Shown here: positions 49,601 through 57,968 of the stretch, in pieces
How positions within the stretch are numbered: position 1 is the stretch's first letter
Layout of the letters: each line of letters opens with the position of its first letter
Assembly: GCA_965229305.1 (NCBI GenBank)
Contig: CBDDIZ010000036.1
Span: forward strand, 1-64,000
Direction: 5' to 3'
Origin: JALHNI01 sp965229305
Lineage (GTDB): Bacteria; Acidobacteriota; Terriglobia; Bryobacterales; Bryobacteraceae
DNA length: 64,000 nucleotides
Made by a program: the position numbers and the translations under genes
The notes under the pieces: generated by a model
The model's input: only the letters and a program-made list of their open reading frames with translations
What the model was told of the DNA's origin: nothing
Database searches by the model: none

Positions 49601-49708
49601 CCGATGGCGATTATCATCCTGGGAGGCCTGCTCACTTCCACTCTTCTGAACCTTGTCGTAATGCCAGTCCTGTACAGCCGGATTGCGCTGAACAAGAATA
49701 AGGCATGA
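46637..49708 (+). CDS. czcA: CzcA/CusA-family heavy-metal RND pump
   Basis: 1023-aa inner-membrane proton-driven exporter with 12 membrane helices and two large periplasmic loops. The start is ASSLHLRVAVMAAAGLLMAGGL. TM4 carries the proton-relay motif as ALGEVVDDAIIDVENIVRRL. This differs from the CzcA form (DFGxxVDGAxxxVEN) and the CusA form (AxGxMVDAAxxxxEN), so the metal cannot be assigned. The Met clusters of Cu/Ag pumps are not apparent. The second half has GSLVGFVTVVGIAARNGIMLVSHYRHLE. Ends 10 nt before its regulator gene. Confidence 0.93.
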   Translation: MMRWLIASSLHLRVAVMAAAGLLMAGGLSVIRRSPLDVFPEFAPPLVEIQTEAPGLSTTEVENLVSTPIENAVNGVIGLKTLRSKSVLGLSSVVLIFETGTDLMRSRQLVQERLAIVTPQLPAVSRPPVILSPLSSTSRVMKIGLTSNKLSQVELSTLARWTMRPRLMAVPGVANVAIWGQRDRQFQVLVDPERLRDLRITLDTVTLATRDAATPAAGGFVDTPNQRLAVTHQPAITNIEQIGRIPVAFRNGSAILVKDVARVTEGFPQPIGDAVINDVPGILLIVEKQPTGNTLDVTRGVEAALAALKPGLRDVEIDPTIFRPATFIEMSLDNLNRALLYGAIMVIVVLVFFLYEWRTALISLTALPLSLISAALVIYYTGQTINTMVLAGLAIALGEVVDDAIIDVENIVRRLRLNRASASPQPAFRVVLDASLEVRSAVVYASVIVALVFLPVLFLDGLAGSFFRPLALSYVLAVLASLGVALTVTPAMALLLLPGSSLDRRESPLIRWLKLRYEGSVVWLLDRPRTVFVSTVAVLVLSAMSLPFLGEDFLPHFREYDFLMHWVEKPGTSLDAMRRITIRASKELRAIPGVRNFGSHIGRAEVADEVVGPNFTELWISLDPKVPYESTIARIQSVVDGYPGLYRDLLTYLKERIKEVLSGGSGAIVIRIFGPGVETLQQQSQIVAAAIKDVPGITNLQVEPQVLVPQVEIAMKQEAAARFGLTSGEVRRAAVALLRGIKAGEIYEDQKIFDITIWSEPGIRADPEALRSLRIDTPSGANIPLSDVADFRIVPAPNVIQHENTSRRIDVSCNVKGRDLGSVAREIEAKVRGVSFPQGYHPEFLGEYAARQQARERLLILGGVALLGIFLILHSDFQSVRLAGLVFLSLPFALVGGVVMAFASGGILSLGSLVGFVTVVGIAARNGIMLVSHYRHLEHEEGEAPGRSLIVRGSVERLSPILMTGLATALALLPIALAGNKPGQEIEHPMAIIILGGLLTSTLLNLVVMPVLYSRIALNKNKA

Positions 49709-49718
49709 GGTTTGTGCC

Positions 49719-50402
49719 ATGACGGTGTTGGTAATCGAGGATGATCGACGGATGGCCAGTTTGCTCGAGAAGGGCTTGACCGAGGAGGGATATATGGTGA
49801 TGGCCGCGCACACCGGGACGGATGGTTACTCGATCGCCTCCACTACGCAGTTTGATCTGATCGTGCTCGACGTGATGCTGCCCGGTATGGGTGGATTCGA
49901 ACTGGCGACGCGGCTACGCCGGGAGAAAGTACGTACACCGATTCTGATGTTGACCGCTCGCGACACCAATCAGGACTTGATTCAAGGCTTGAATCTCGGC
50001 GCGGATGACTATCTGACGAAGCCATTTGATTTCGAGGTTTTTTGCGCGAGAGTGCGTGCGGCAATACGGCGAGGACCAGCGACCATGGAGGTGGTTTTGC
50101 GGGCAGGGCCGGTCGAAGTGCATACCGCCAGCCGCGCGGTGAGTGTGCTGGGGCAGGCCGTAATTCTCTCCAAGACCGAGTATGCACTTCTGGAACTGCT
50201 CTTGCGGCGCAAGGGGCAGGTGGTTTCCAGAGAGGCGATTCTCGAGGAAGTGTGGGGGTGGGATCGCAGCGTGGAAAGCAATACTCTGGACGCGTTCATG
50301 CGGCTCTTGCGATCCAAGATCGATCTCATCCCCGGGCAAAGCCTGATCCAGACGGTACGCGGCATCGGCTATTGTTTCGAGGTGAAGGACATTCCGCAGT
50401 GA
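49719..50402 (+). CDS. OmpR-family response regulator of the metal-efflux operon
   Basis: 227-aa regulator of the CusR/CzcR type. The receiver has EDD, phospho-Asp in LIVLDVMLPGMGG (about residue 51), Thr in MLTARD and Lys in LTKPFDF. The winged helix ends IQTVRGIGYCFEV. Encoded directly after the pump and 4 bp overlapped with the kinase (GTGA), so all five genes look like one transcript. It probably activates the efflux promoter, where direct repeats lie at 44039-44089. Confidence 0.94.
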   Translation: MTVLVIEDDRRMASLLEKGLTEEGYMVMAAHTGTDGYSIASTTQFDLIVLDVMLPGMGGFELATRLRREKVRTPILMLTARDTNQDLIQGLNLGADDYLTKPFDFEVFCARVRAAIRRGPATMEVVLRAGPVEVHTASRAVSVLGQAVILSKTEYALLELLLRRKGQVVSREAILEEVWGWDRSVESNTLDAFMRLLRSKIDLIPGQSLIQTVRGIGYCFEVKDIPQ

Positions 50403-51763
50403 CGTCGATTCGCCATCGCCTGATTGTCTGGCACGCTTCCGTTTTTGCCGTGGGCTTGCTCGGATTCGCTTGTGTGATCTGGATCGGCGCCCGGCAGATC
50501 CTGGATTCGGAGATTCAACGATGGCTGAGCACGCAGGCCGAGGGCTTGGATCGATTCCTGCATCTGGAGTTAAAGGGGACTGATGAAGCCGCTGTTCTTG
50601 AAGAAGCCCGAGAGTTCTCAACCGGCCTCCCGCGTGGTAGTGGCGTGCAATTGTTCACTGCCGGTGGCCGGCTCCTCCTGTCGCGTCCTCCAATTCCAAT
50701 CGACCCGGTCACCGCGGATGGCAGCCGAATCGCGATGGTGCAAGGGCGGCGCGCCCGATTGATCGACCAGCCAACGAGTATCGAGGGTCGCGGTTACCGA
50801 CTCCGGCTTTGGCGCACCTATGAGGAAGCCGACACGACTTTGTGGCAGTTGGCAAAGCTCTTGGCCATGCTGACACCCGCTTTCCTGGCGCTTTCCGTGG
50901 CCGGCGGTTGGTGGCTGAGCAGGAGAACCCTGCAACCCGTGGATGACCTGACGAGGGCGGCGCGGGCAGTCAGTCTCAGCAGCCTCGCGAACCGCCTGCC
51001 CTTGCCGTCGGGTCGCGACGAACTCTACAGGCTTTGCGAGGCATGGAACGAGATGCTTGGTCGGCTCGAGGACTCGGCGCTGCGGTTGAAGCAATTCACG
51101 GCCGACGCCTCCCACGAACTGCGCACGCCGATAGCCGTAATCCGGACAACCGCGGATCTGGCCTTGCGACACGAGCGGGAGCCGGCGGATTACCGCCAGG
51201 CTCTCCAGAATATTCGGGAACAGTCTGTGGAGATGTCCGACTTGGTCGAAAACCTTTTGGCGCTCGCCCGGTCAGAAGGGGAGCAAATCCGCTCGTCTTT
51301 CGAAGTTGTGGATCTCTCTGTCCTGGTGCGCGAGGTCCATCAGGTAATGGGGGCCCAAGCGGAGGCGCGAAAAATTGAATTCGCGGCTTCGACGCCCAAC
51401 CTACCGATGCCCGTGTTGGGACATCCAGCCTCTCTCCGAAGGCTGCTGCTGATTCTTATCGACAACGCGCTGAAGTTTACTCCCAGCCCTGGCCACGTTG
51501 ACCTGAAAGTGCTTCCACTCGATAGAGGCAGCGTTGCTATTGCAGTCGAAGATACGGGAGTTGGCATCAACACGAACGATCTACCGAGAATCTTTGACAG
51601 ATTCTTCCAGGCGGACAGGTCACGTTCGGCGCCCGGATCGGGGTTAGGCTTGTCGCTGGCCAGTTGGATCGCCGCGAGTCACAACGCCACCATCGACGTG
51701 GAATCCACACCGGGCCGTGGTTCCTCTTTTCGTGTCATATTTGCTTCTCTTGCCATTGACTGA
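50399..51763 (+). CDS. Sensor histidine kinase of the metal-efflux operon
   Basis: 454-aa CusS/CzcS-like kinase. TM1 is at residues 10-32, a periplasmic loop of about 130 residues follows, and TM2 is about 160-182. HAMP (SRRTLQPVDDLTRAARAV) precedes HisKA with ASHELRTPIAVIRTTADLAL. The HATPase has LLILIDNALKFT, VEDTGVGI and GSGLGLSLA. The GTG at 50399 overlaps the regulator stop. Reading on the other frame up to 50042 is spurious. Its last 29 bp overlap the truncated convergent gene. Confidence 0.94.
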   Translation: MTSIRHRLIVWHASVFAVGLLGFACVIWIGARQILDSEIQRWLSTQAEGLDRFLHLELKGTDEAAVLEEAREFSTGLPRGSGVQLFTAGGRLLLSRPPIPIDPVTADGSRIAMVQGRRARLIDQPTSIEGRGYRLRLWRTYEEADTTLWQLAKLLAMLTPAFLALSVAGGWWLSRRTLQPVDDLTRAARAVSLSSLANRLPLPSGRDELYRLCEAWNEMLGRLEDSALRLKQFTADASHELRTPIAVIRTTADLALRHEREPADYRQALQNIREQSVEMSDLVENLLALARSEGEQIRSSFEVVDLSVLVREVHQVMGAQAEARKIEFAASTPNLPMPVLGHPASLRRLLLILIDNALKFTPSPGHVDLKVLPLDRGSVAIAVEDTGVGINTNDLPRIFDRFFQADRSRSAPGSGLGLSLASWIAASHNATIDVESTPGRGSSFRVIFASLAID

Positions 51764-52502
51764 GAGCCCCGGAGAGTGGCTGTCCGTCCGGGGCGAGCAC
51801 GCGGAGGTTGACGAACCTCTCCGGAGCAGGGGTGAGTTCCGGGCCTTCGAAGGTGGTCACTTCTACGTTTTGAATGTTGGAGCGACGCGGAAAAGCCGGG
51901 CCAAGGAGGCGTATGCGGAAATGCTGGTTCGACACTCCGGGGCGGACTTGAATGGTGGCGGTATACAACAATTCACGAATCACCAAGGGTCCCTCCCCGG
52001 CGGAGACGTACAAGGTATGGTCACCTGGCCTTACGCCACTGAAGGTGGCCCGGAGACCGGGGTAAAAGGCTGGCAACGAGGACAAAGAGAGTTGCAGTTG
52101 TCTCGGGTCGAAGGCCAGACGGGCGTTCGGAGTGGCGATCACTTCGACGTGAATCGTGGCGCCGGATTGGAGGGTGACATCGCCGACATCGGTAGTTGCC
52201 CCGGTGACTACTTCAGCCGCCACCTCACCGCGCATCCAAGGCTCGGGAGGCTCGAAGAGGAGCCCCGTGGTGGACTTCGGCAGCTGGGTGAGGATGAAAC
52301 GGCCCGTCGCGTCGCTGACGGCCGAAACATCTTGGGCTTGCACGAGCACACCGGCGACGGGGGCGCCGTCGGGAGAGAGGAAGCGACCGCGGATGGCCGC
52401 CTCAGCGCTCCATCGACGCTCGTAGGGAGAGCGGGGAGACTGAACGGTCTGAAACGCACCGAGCGTCGCAACCGTGCACCAAAGAATACACCACGTTCTC
52501 AT
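51735..52502 (-). CDS. Carboxypeptidase-regulatory-like surface protein, apparently truncated
   Basis: 255-aa exported protein. A signal peptide (MRTWCILWCTVATLGAFQ) precedes a carboxypeptidase-regulatory-like Ig domain (IRGRFLSPDGAPVAGVLVQAQDVSAVSDATGRFIL, about residues 37-71), then beta-rich segments. A new copy of the same domain begins at the end (NLRVLAPDGQPLSGA) but stops after 12 more residues (LSQWQEKQI) that are antisense to the kinase gene. It therefore looks cut at about 51770, where the metal-efflux block ends. GGAGG lies before the ATG and TATAGT (52526..52521) may be its -10. Confidence 0.7.
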   Translation of the reverse strand: MRTWCILWCTVATLGAFQTVQSPRSPYERRWSAEAAIRGRFLSPDGAPVAGVLVQAQDVSAVSDATGRFILTQLPKSTTGLLFEPPEPWMRGEVAAEVVTGATTDVGDVTLQSGATIHVEVIATPNARLAFDPRQLQLSLSSLPAFYPGLRATFSGVRPGDHTLYVSAGEGPLVIRELLYTATIQVRPGVSNQHFRIRLLGPAFPRRSNIQNVEVTTFEGPELTPAPERFVNLRVLAPDGQPLSGALSQWQEKQI

Positions 52503-52673
52503 AGGCCTCCGAGTAGCTCAACTATAAGCGAGGTGGGAGGAGAAACGTGAAGGAAACTTCAGCGCGGTGGTGCGAGATGGGGACCGAGGCAGACCTCGGC
52601 GGGAGGGGACACATCGGGGCCAATGGCGAGATTTCAAGCTAGAGGGAGATCTCCCGGCGGGCGAGATTGCTGC

Positions 52674-52702
52674 TTGACTCGGGGGACACCCGGCTGTATG
52701 TT
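52674..52702 (+). promoter_or_regulatory. padR promoter with inverted repeat in the spacer
   Basis: TTGACT (52674-52679), a 17-nt spacer and TATGTT (52697-52702) form a good sigma70-type promoter 14 nt before the padR ATG. The spacer contains CGGG-GGACA-CCCG, a candidate operator for autorepression by the PadR protein. There is no Shine-Dalgarno, so the message has a very short leader. Confidence 0.55.
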
Positions 52703-52716
52703 TGGCATAGTCCTCT

Positions 52717-53058
52717 ATGCCTAGAAGTCTAAAAACCGATCAATTGCAGGGCACACTCGACTTGCTGATTCTGAAAACCCTGGGGCTGCGCGCTCCGCTG
52801 CACGGGTATGCGATTGCGACGCATATCCAGCAGGTGTCGGAGGAGGTGCTGAGGGTGGAGGAGGGTTCGCTCTATCCGGCGCTGCACCGGATTGAGGGAC
52901 TGGGTTGGATTGAGTCCGAGTGGAGCATTTCGGCGAATAACCGGCGGGTGAAGTCGTACAGCCTGACTCCGGCGGGACGCCGGCAACTCGAGGCGGAAGA
53001 GGCGCGGTGGAGCGAATTGATTCAAGCCGTGGCGCGGGTGCTGGCATGTGGCGCTTGA
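52717..53058 (+). CDS. PadR-family transcriptional regulator (acidobacterial type)
   Basis: 113-aa winged-helix repressor. The family pattern QGTLDLLILKTLGLRAPLHGYAIATHIQ (about residues 10-37) and VEEGSLYPALHRIEGLGWIESEW are intact, with a short C-terminal dimer helix. Overlaps the permease gene start by 13 bp. In Acidobacteriota such PadR genes sit before ADOP permeases and are thought to control them; the inducer is unknown. Confidence 0.92.
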   Translation: MPRSLKTDQLQGTLDLLILKTLGLRAPLHGYAIATHIQQVSEEVLRVEEGSLYPALHRIEGLGWIESEWSISANNRRVKSYSLTPAGRRQLEAEEARWSELIQAVARVLACGA

Positions 53059-55647
53059 AGCTGAGAGGCCTGCGCAAGAGGAGCCTGCAGCAGGACCTGG
53101 ACGATGAGATGGCGGCTCATCTCGCCATGAGGGCCGAGGAACTGGAAGCCGGGGGAATGACGGCGCGCGAGGCGCAGCGGGAGGCGCGCCGGCGGTTCGG
53201 CAATGTGACGCGCCTGCAGGAGGAGGCGCGGGAGTTCCACGTGTGGGCCGGGCTCGAAGCGATCGCGCAGGATCTGCGCTACGGGTGGCGCCGGCTGCGC
53301 CACGAGCCGGCGTTTACGGCGGCGGCGGTGCTGACGCTCGGCTTGGTGATTGGGGCCAACGGCACGATTTTTAGCGTCCTGGAGGCGCTGCTGCTGCGTC
53401 CGCTCCCGGTGGCCGACCCGGCGCGCGTGGTGATGGTGAGGGGGACGGGACGGCAAACGAATCAGGGGGAGATTCCGCTGAGCGACTTCGACGAGTTGAG
53501 AGAGGCCAAGTCGCTGGCGGGGCTGGCGGCGGAACAGACGCAGAGCGTGAATCTGACCGGCGTGGACGAGCCCGGGCGGCTGATTGGCGGCTTTGTGTCG
53601 GCGAACTACTTCTCGCTGCTGGGGGTGCAACCGAACCTGGGGCGCGATTTCTCCCCCGAGGAAGGACGCCCAGGCGGGCCGCGCGTCTGCCTGCTGAGTG
53701 CGGCGGTTTGGCAGAATCGCTTCGGCGGGGATCGGCAGATCCTGGGCCGCCGGCTGACCCTGAACGGGGAGCCGTACGTGGTGATCGGCGTAATGCCGGC
53801 CAGTTATCGTCCGCGGTGGACGATGGCCGAGGTCTGGCTGCCGCTGCCAGCCTATCCGAACTACTCGCGGGAGCGCGGCCGGGGCGCCGTGAGCGGCGTG
53901 GCGCGGCTGGCGGAGAACGCGACGCTGGAACAAGCTCGCGAGGAGTTGGGGGCGATTGCCCAGAGGTTGGCCGAGCAGTTCCCGGCCAGCAATCGCGACC
54001 GGGGCATCGGGCTGCAATCGGCGCAGGAGTTCGCGCAGGGAGGCGCGCGGGCCACGGTCTCCGTATTGGCCGGCGCGGTGCTGGGGATTCTCCTGCTGGG
54101 CTGCGCCAATCTGGCCGGCTTAATGCTGACGAAGGCGGCGGGGCGGCAACAGGAAATGGCGATTCGCACGTCGGTGGGCGCCAGCGGCGGACGGCTGGTG
54201 CGCCAGTTGCTGACCGAGTGCGCGTTGCTTTCCACGCTGGGCGGGGCGCTGGGGCTGGCGCTGGCGTACGGCGGGATGCAATTGCTGATCGCCTATTGTG
54301 GCGATCTGGTGGGCGCGGTGGAACTGCAGATCAACGGCACGGTGCTGGCCTTTTTGGGGGCAGCGTCGCTCGCGACGGGCCTGCTGTTCGGGCTGGCTCC
54401 GGCGCTGATGGCGCGGCGCGCGAGCGCGAACGCCCTGCGGCAGCGGGGCGCCGGCACGGCGGCGGGCCAGTTCCGCAACTGGCTGGCGGCCGGGCAGGTG
54501 GCGGCGGCCCTGGTGCTGCTGATTGCTTCGGGCCTGATGGTGAAGAGTGCGGCGAACCTAGCGTCTGTGCGGCCGGGGTTCGACGGCGAAAAGGTGCTGA
54601 CGATGGAGTATCGCGTTCCGCGGACCCGCTATCCGCAGGCTGGCCAGCAGACCCGTTTCCATCAGGAAGTATTGGCGCGGGTGGCGGCGTTGCCGGGAGT
54701 GAAGTCGGCGGCGCTGGTGGGCGGGCTGCCCTTCAGCGGCAACTCAAACGAGGCGAGCATCACGTTTCCGGACCGCCCGGCGCCGCCGCCCGAGGCACCG
54801 CTCGAGGTGCAGTGGAATCCGGTGTCGCCCGGGTACTTCGAGACACTCAGCATTCCGGTGCGAACCGGGCGCGACTTTGGCGCCACCGATACCGCGGCCT
54901 CGCCAGCGGTGGCGATCGTCAACCAGGCGTTCGCGCAGCGCTTCTGGCCGGGGGAGAACCCGCTGGGCCGGCAGATTCAGTTTCCGGCAGGGGACCAGGG
55001 GAGGCAGTTGTTGACGGTGGTGGGTGTGGTGGGCGATACGAAGCACGGGGTCGCTGAACGAACCGGACCCGGCGCAACTCTACCTGCCCTACGCCCAGCA
55101 TCCGTTCCCCTTCGCGACTTTGGCGGTGAAGACGTGGGGGGAGCCGGCGGCGATGACGAAGACGACGCAGCGGGCCATCTGGTCAGTGGATCGGGACCAA
55201 CCCATGTGGAAGATTCGAACGCTGCAGTCGCTGGTGGACCGCTCCTTTAGCGTGCGGCGGTATGTCGCCTACGTGCTGACGTGCTTGGCGGCGCTGGCCC
55301 TCGGCTTGGCGGCGATCGGGTTGTACGGCATTCTGGCCTACGCGGTGAATCAGCGGCAGGCGGAGTTCGGGGTACGGCTGGCGTTGGGGGCGGCGCCGAG
55401 CAATCTTCTCGGCCTGGTGATGCGCAAGGGGCTGACGCTGACGCTCAGCGGGCTGGCGGTGGGCGTGGCGGCCGCGCTGGTCCTCACGCGATCTTTGCAA
55501 GCACAGGTGTACGGGGTGGATGCGGCCGATCCGGTGATCTACGCCACGGTATCGGCGACGCTGCTGGCGGTGGCGCTGGTGGCAGTGCTGCTGCCGGCGC
55601 GGCGCGCGATGCGGGTGGACCCAGTGCTGGCCATGCGGCAGGAGTAG
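53046..55647 (+). pseudogene. ADOP-type double-FtsX permease, interrupted by a one-base frameshift
   Basis: Acidobacterial duplicated orphan permease (about 866 aa if repaired). A prefix domain of about 80 residues (DLDDEMAAHLAMRAEELEAGGM) is followed by a MacB-like periplasmic domain and three FtsX helices, a second periplasmic domain, then the last three helices. The first frame runs to GVVGDTKHG at about 55046. Removing one G of GGGG (55047-55050) continues as SLNEPDPAQLYLPY to the stop at 55645-55647. No ATPase gene is adjacent, as is typical of this family. Its repaired length equals that of the intact copy at 60611-63232, which favours either a sequencing error or a very recent mutation. 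Confidence 0.85.
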
Positions 55648-55658
55648 TGAGGGGAGTT

Positions 55659-55675
55659 TTGGCCGGAGAGGCCAA
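55659..55675 (+). terminator. Stem-loop after the first ADOP gene
   Basis: TTGGCC (55659-55664) and GGCCAA (55670-55675) pair perfectly over 5 nt, 11 nt after the permease stop. No T-run follows; weak terminator at best. A second small hairpin (AGTGA-GTTT-TCACT) lies about 40 nt on. Confidence 0.35.
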
Positions 55676-55852
55676 GGCGCGACTCAAGGGGGACAAGAGC
55701 CGCGCCGCAGGCAACCAGTGAGTTTTCACTCATCCGGTGGCCCCATCCTGCGGCAAAGGCCGGCAAATGGCCATGATCCCTGGCTCCTTACGCAGTAGAA
55801 ACTATCTCCTCTGCTAAGATATTGCCAGATCAGAACATCCTGCGATCTCTCC

Positions 55853-57928
55853 ATGTCTCCCTCGTCGCCCACACCTGACGTTTCCCGGCCGCGTAACGTG
55901 CGTTTTGCGGCGTTCGAGCTCGATCTGGCGACCCGGGAGCTCAAAAAGCATGGCGTAAAGCTCCGGCTGGCCGAGCAACCGTTTCGGATTCTGGCGGCTT
56001 TACTGGCCCGGCCGGGCGAGTTGGTGAGCCGAGCCGAACTGCAGGAAGAGCTTTGGCCGGGGGAGGCGGCAGGCGACTTCGAGCAAGGCCTGAACCGCGC
56101 GGTGAGCAAGCTGCGCGACACGCTGAACGATCGGGCGGCGAGTGCGCGGCTGATTGAGACGTTGCCAGGCCGGGGGTATCGCTTCGTGGGGACGATCGAA
56201 GCGCCGGCGGAAGCGCCGTCGAGCGAGCCACCGGCGACGGCGCGGCGGTGGCGGTTCGTCCTGTGGGGATTGGCAGCCGTGGCGTTATGCGGCGGGCTGG
56301 GGGTGGCCATCAGCGTGTTGTTCCGGCCGCCGGTGCCGCAAGCCAAATGGCGCAAGTTGACCAACGACAACTATGTGAAGTTTGCGCCGGCTTTAAGTGA
56401 CGGGACCCGGATCTATTTCGCCGCGGCTTACGACGGCGAACAGTTTTTGGCGCAGGTGCCGGTAGGCGGCGGGCATCCGGTTCGCCTTTCCATCACGCCG
56501 CCGGCCCCCTCGTTTGTACTGCACGATCTGTCGCCCGATTCGCAGGAACTGCTGATCGGCGCCGCCCCGGCCTTCAGCCGCGAGCGACTGCTGCCGCTGT
56601 GGAGCCTGCGGGTGGCAGACGGCGCGGCGAGACGGCTGGGGAATGCGGTCGCGGCATCCGCGGCCTACGCACCCTCGGGCGAAAAGCTGATCGCCTACGC
56701 CACGCGCACCGAGTTGTGGGTGGCGCAGAGCGACGGCGCCCAAGCGCGGCGCCTCCTCGAGCTCAAGGACAGCTTTCTGGACTCGGTTTGCTGGTCGCCG
56801 GATGGAACGCTGATTCGCTTCTCGCGGCACAATCTGCTGTCCGGCCACGGCGTCCCTTGGGAGGTGAGAGTGGATGGCGAGGGTCTGCGGAAGGTGATCT
56901 CGAATTGGAAAGGAGAGAGCCTGACGGCGGAGGGGTGGTGGCGAAAGGGCGGCCTGGCGCTCTTTGGCAGCCAAGGCGCAATTTGGGGACGGATGGAAGC
57001 CTGGTCGCCGCTGCCGGTGGACGATCGGCTGAGCCGCTTGTCGGAAGACACGTTGGAGCTGGATCCGCAGTTTCGTTTGAGAGGCGGCGAGCGGTTCCAT
57101 ACGATTGGCACGGACCGGCTGGGTGAGTTGCAACGCTTCGACGAGCGGTCCGGCACTTGGGCGCCGTTGCTGGAGGGGCTTTCCATCGAGTCAGTGGACT
57201 ATTCGCCGGATCGTCAACGGATGACCTACGTGACCTACCCGCAGCGAGCGTTGTGGGTGAGACAAGCGGATGGCAGCCGGCCGATCCAGCTCACCAGTCA
57301 GCCGTTGAATGTGTCTTTTCCGCAGTGGTCACCCGATGGGAAGCAGATTGTCTTTGGGGCGCGGCAGGGGGCGGACCAGCCGGTGCGGCTGTACCTCATC
57401 GAGGCCGACGGCGGGTCGCCCCGCCTGGTGGCGCCGCAGGAGCCGGGCTCGCAGCGCTATCCGACCTGGTCACCCGATGGACAGAGCATTCTTTACGACG
57501 TGGCCAATCAGTTCGAGCAGATGTATATTCGCGTGGCGGACATCAAGACCGGAAAGGTGACGAAGCTGCCAGGTTCGGATGGGGTGGTGTCGCCGCGGCG
57601 GTCGCCGGACGGGAAGATCATTGCCGGGTTCCGGTATGCGGCGCCGCATCAAATGATGCTGTTTCACGTCAAGGAGCAGCGCTGGCAGCGCGTGGAGGGT
57701 CCGGGAATCTCCTGGCCGAACTGGACGCCGGACAGCCAGGCGATCTACGGGCGGATGGGCGAGTCGGTGTTTCGCTATCGGGTGGACAGCAACCGGTTTG
57801 AGGTGGTGACGGAGTTCAAGCCCGAAGAGTGGGGCGGCTTCGCTCACTGGATGGGCGTGGGGCTGGACGGGCGACCGCTGCGGACGTTGAATCGGGACAG
57901 CCGGCAGATTTACGCGATTCAGTTTTAG
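55853..57928 (+). CDS. CadC-like membrane regulator with WD40/TolB-type propeller sensor
   Basis: 691-aa one-component regulator. A cytoplasmic winged helix (about residues 15-112: FAAFELDLATRELKKHG ... LIETLPGRGYRFVG) is followed by a linker and one membrane helix at about 138-160. About 520 outside residues then form PD40/TolB-like repeats (YAPSGEKLIAYAT, WSPDGTLIRFS, YSPDRQRMTYVT, WSPDGKQIVFGA, WSPDGQSILYD, SPDGKIIAGF). The layout is that of CadC/ToxR proteins, with a propeller in place of the usual sensor. TGC-TAAGAT (55812-55820) may be its promoter. Target genes are unknown; nearest is the pantothenate operon downstream. Confidence 0.88.
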   Translation: MSPSSPTPDVSRPRNVRFAAFELDLATRELKKHGVKLRLAEQPFRILAALLARPGELVSRAELQEELWPGEAAGDFEQGLNRAVSKLRDTLNDRAASARLIETLPGRGYRFVGTIEAPAEAPSSEPPATARRWRFVLWGLAAVALCGGLGVAISVLFRPPVPQAKWRKLTNDNYVKFAPALSDGTRIYFAAAYDGEQFLAQVPVGGGHPVRLSITPPAPSFVLHDLSPDSQELLIGAAPAFSRERLLPLWSLRVADGAARRLGNAVAASAAYAPSGEKLIAYATRTELWVAQSDGAQARRLLELKDSFLDSVCWSPDGTLIRFSRHNLLSGHGVPWEVRVDGEGLRKVISNWKGESLTAEGWWRKGGLALFGSQGAIWGRMEAWSPLPVDDRLSRLSEDTLELDPQFRLRGGERFHTIGTDRLGELQRFDERSGTWAPLLEGLSIESVDYSPDRQRMTYVTYPQRALWVRQADGSRPIQLTSQPLNVSFPQWSPDGKQIVFGARQGADQPVRLYLIEADGGSPRLVAPQEPGSQRYPTWSPDGQSILYDVANQFEQMYIRVADIKTGKVTKLPGSDGVVSPRRSPDGKIIAGFRYAAPHQMMLFHVKEQRWQRVEGPGISWPNWTPDSQAIYGRMGESVFRYRVDSNRFEVVTEFKPEEWGGFAHWMGVGLDGRPLRTLNRDSRQIYAIQF

Positions 57929-57968
57929 CGGCAGCCGCTCATCGCCGCCACGATACAATGAGGGCGTC

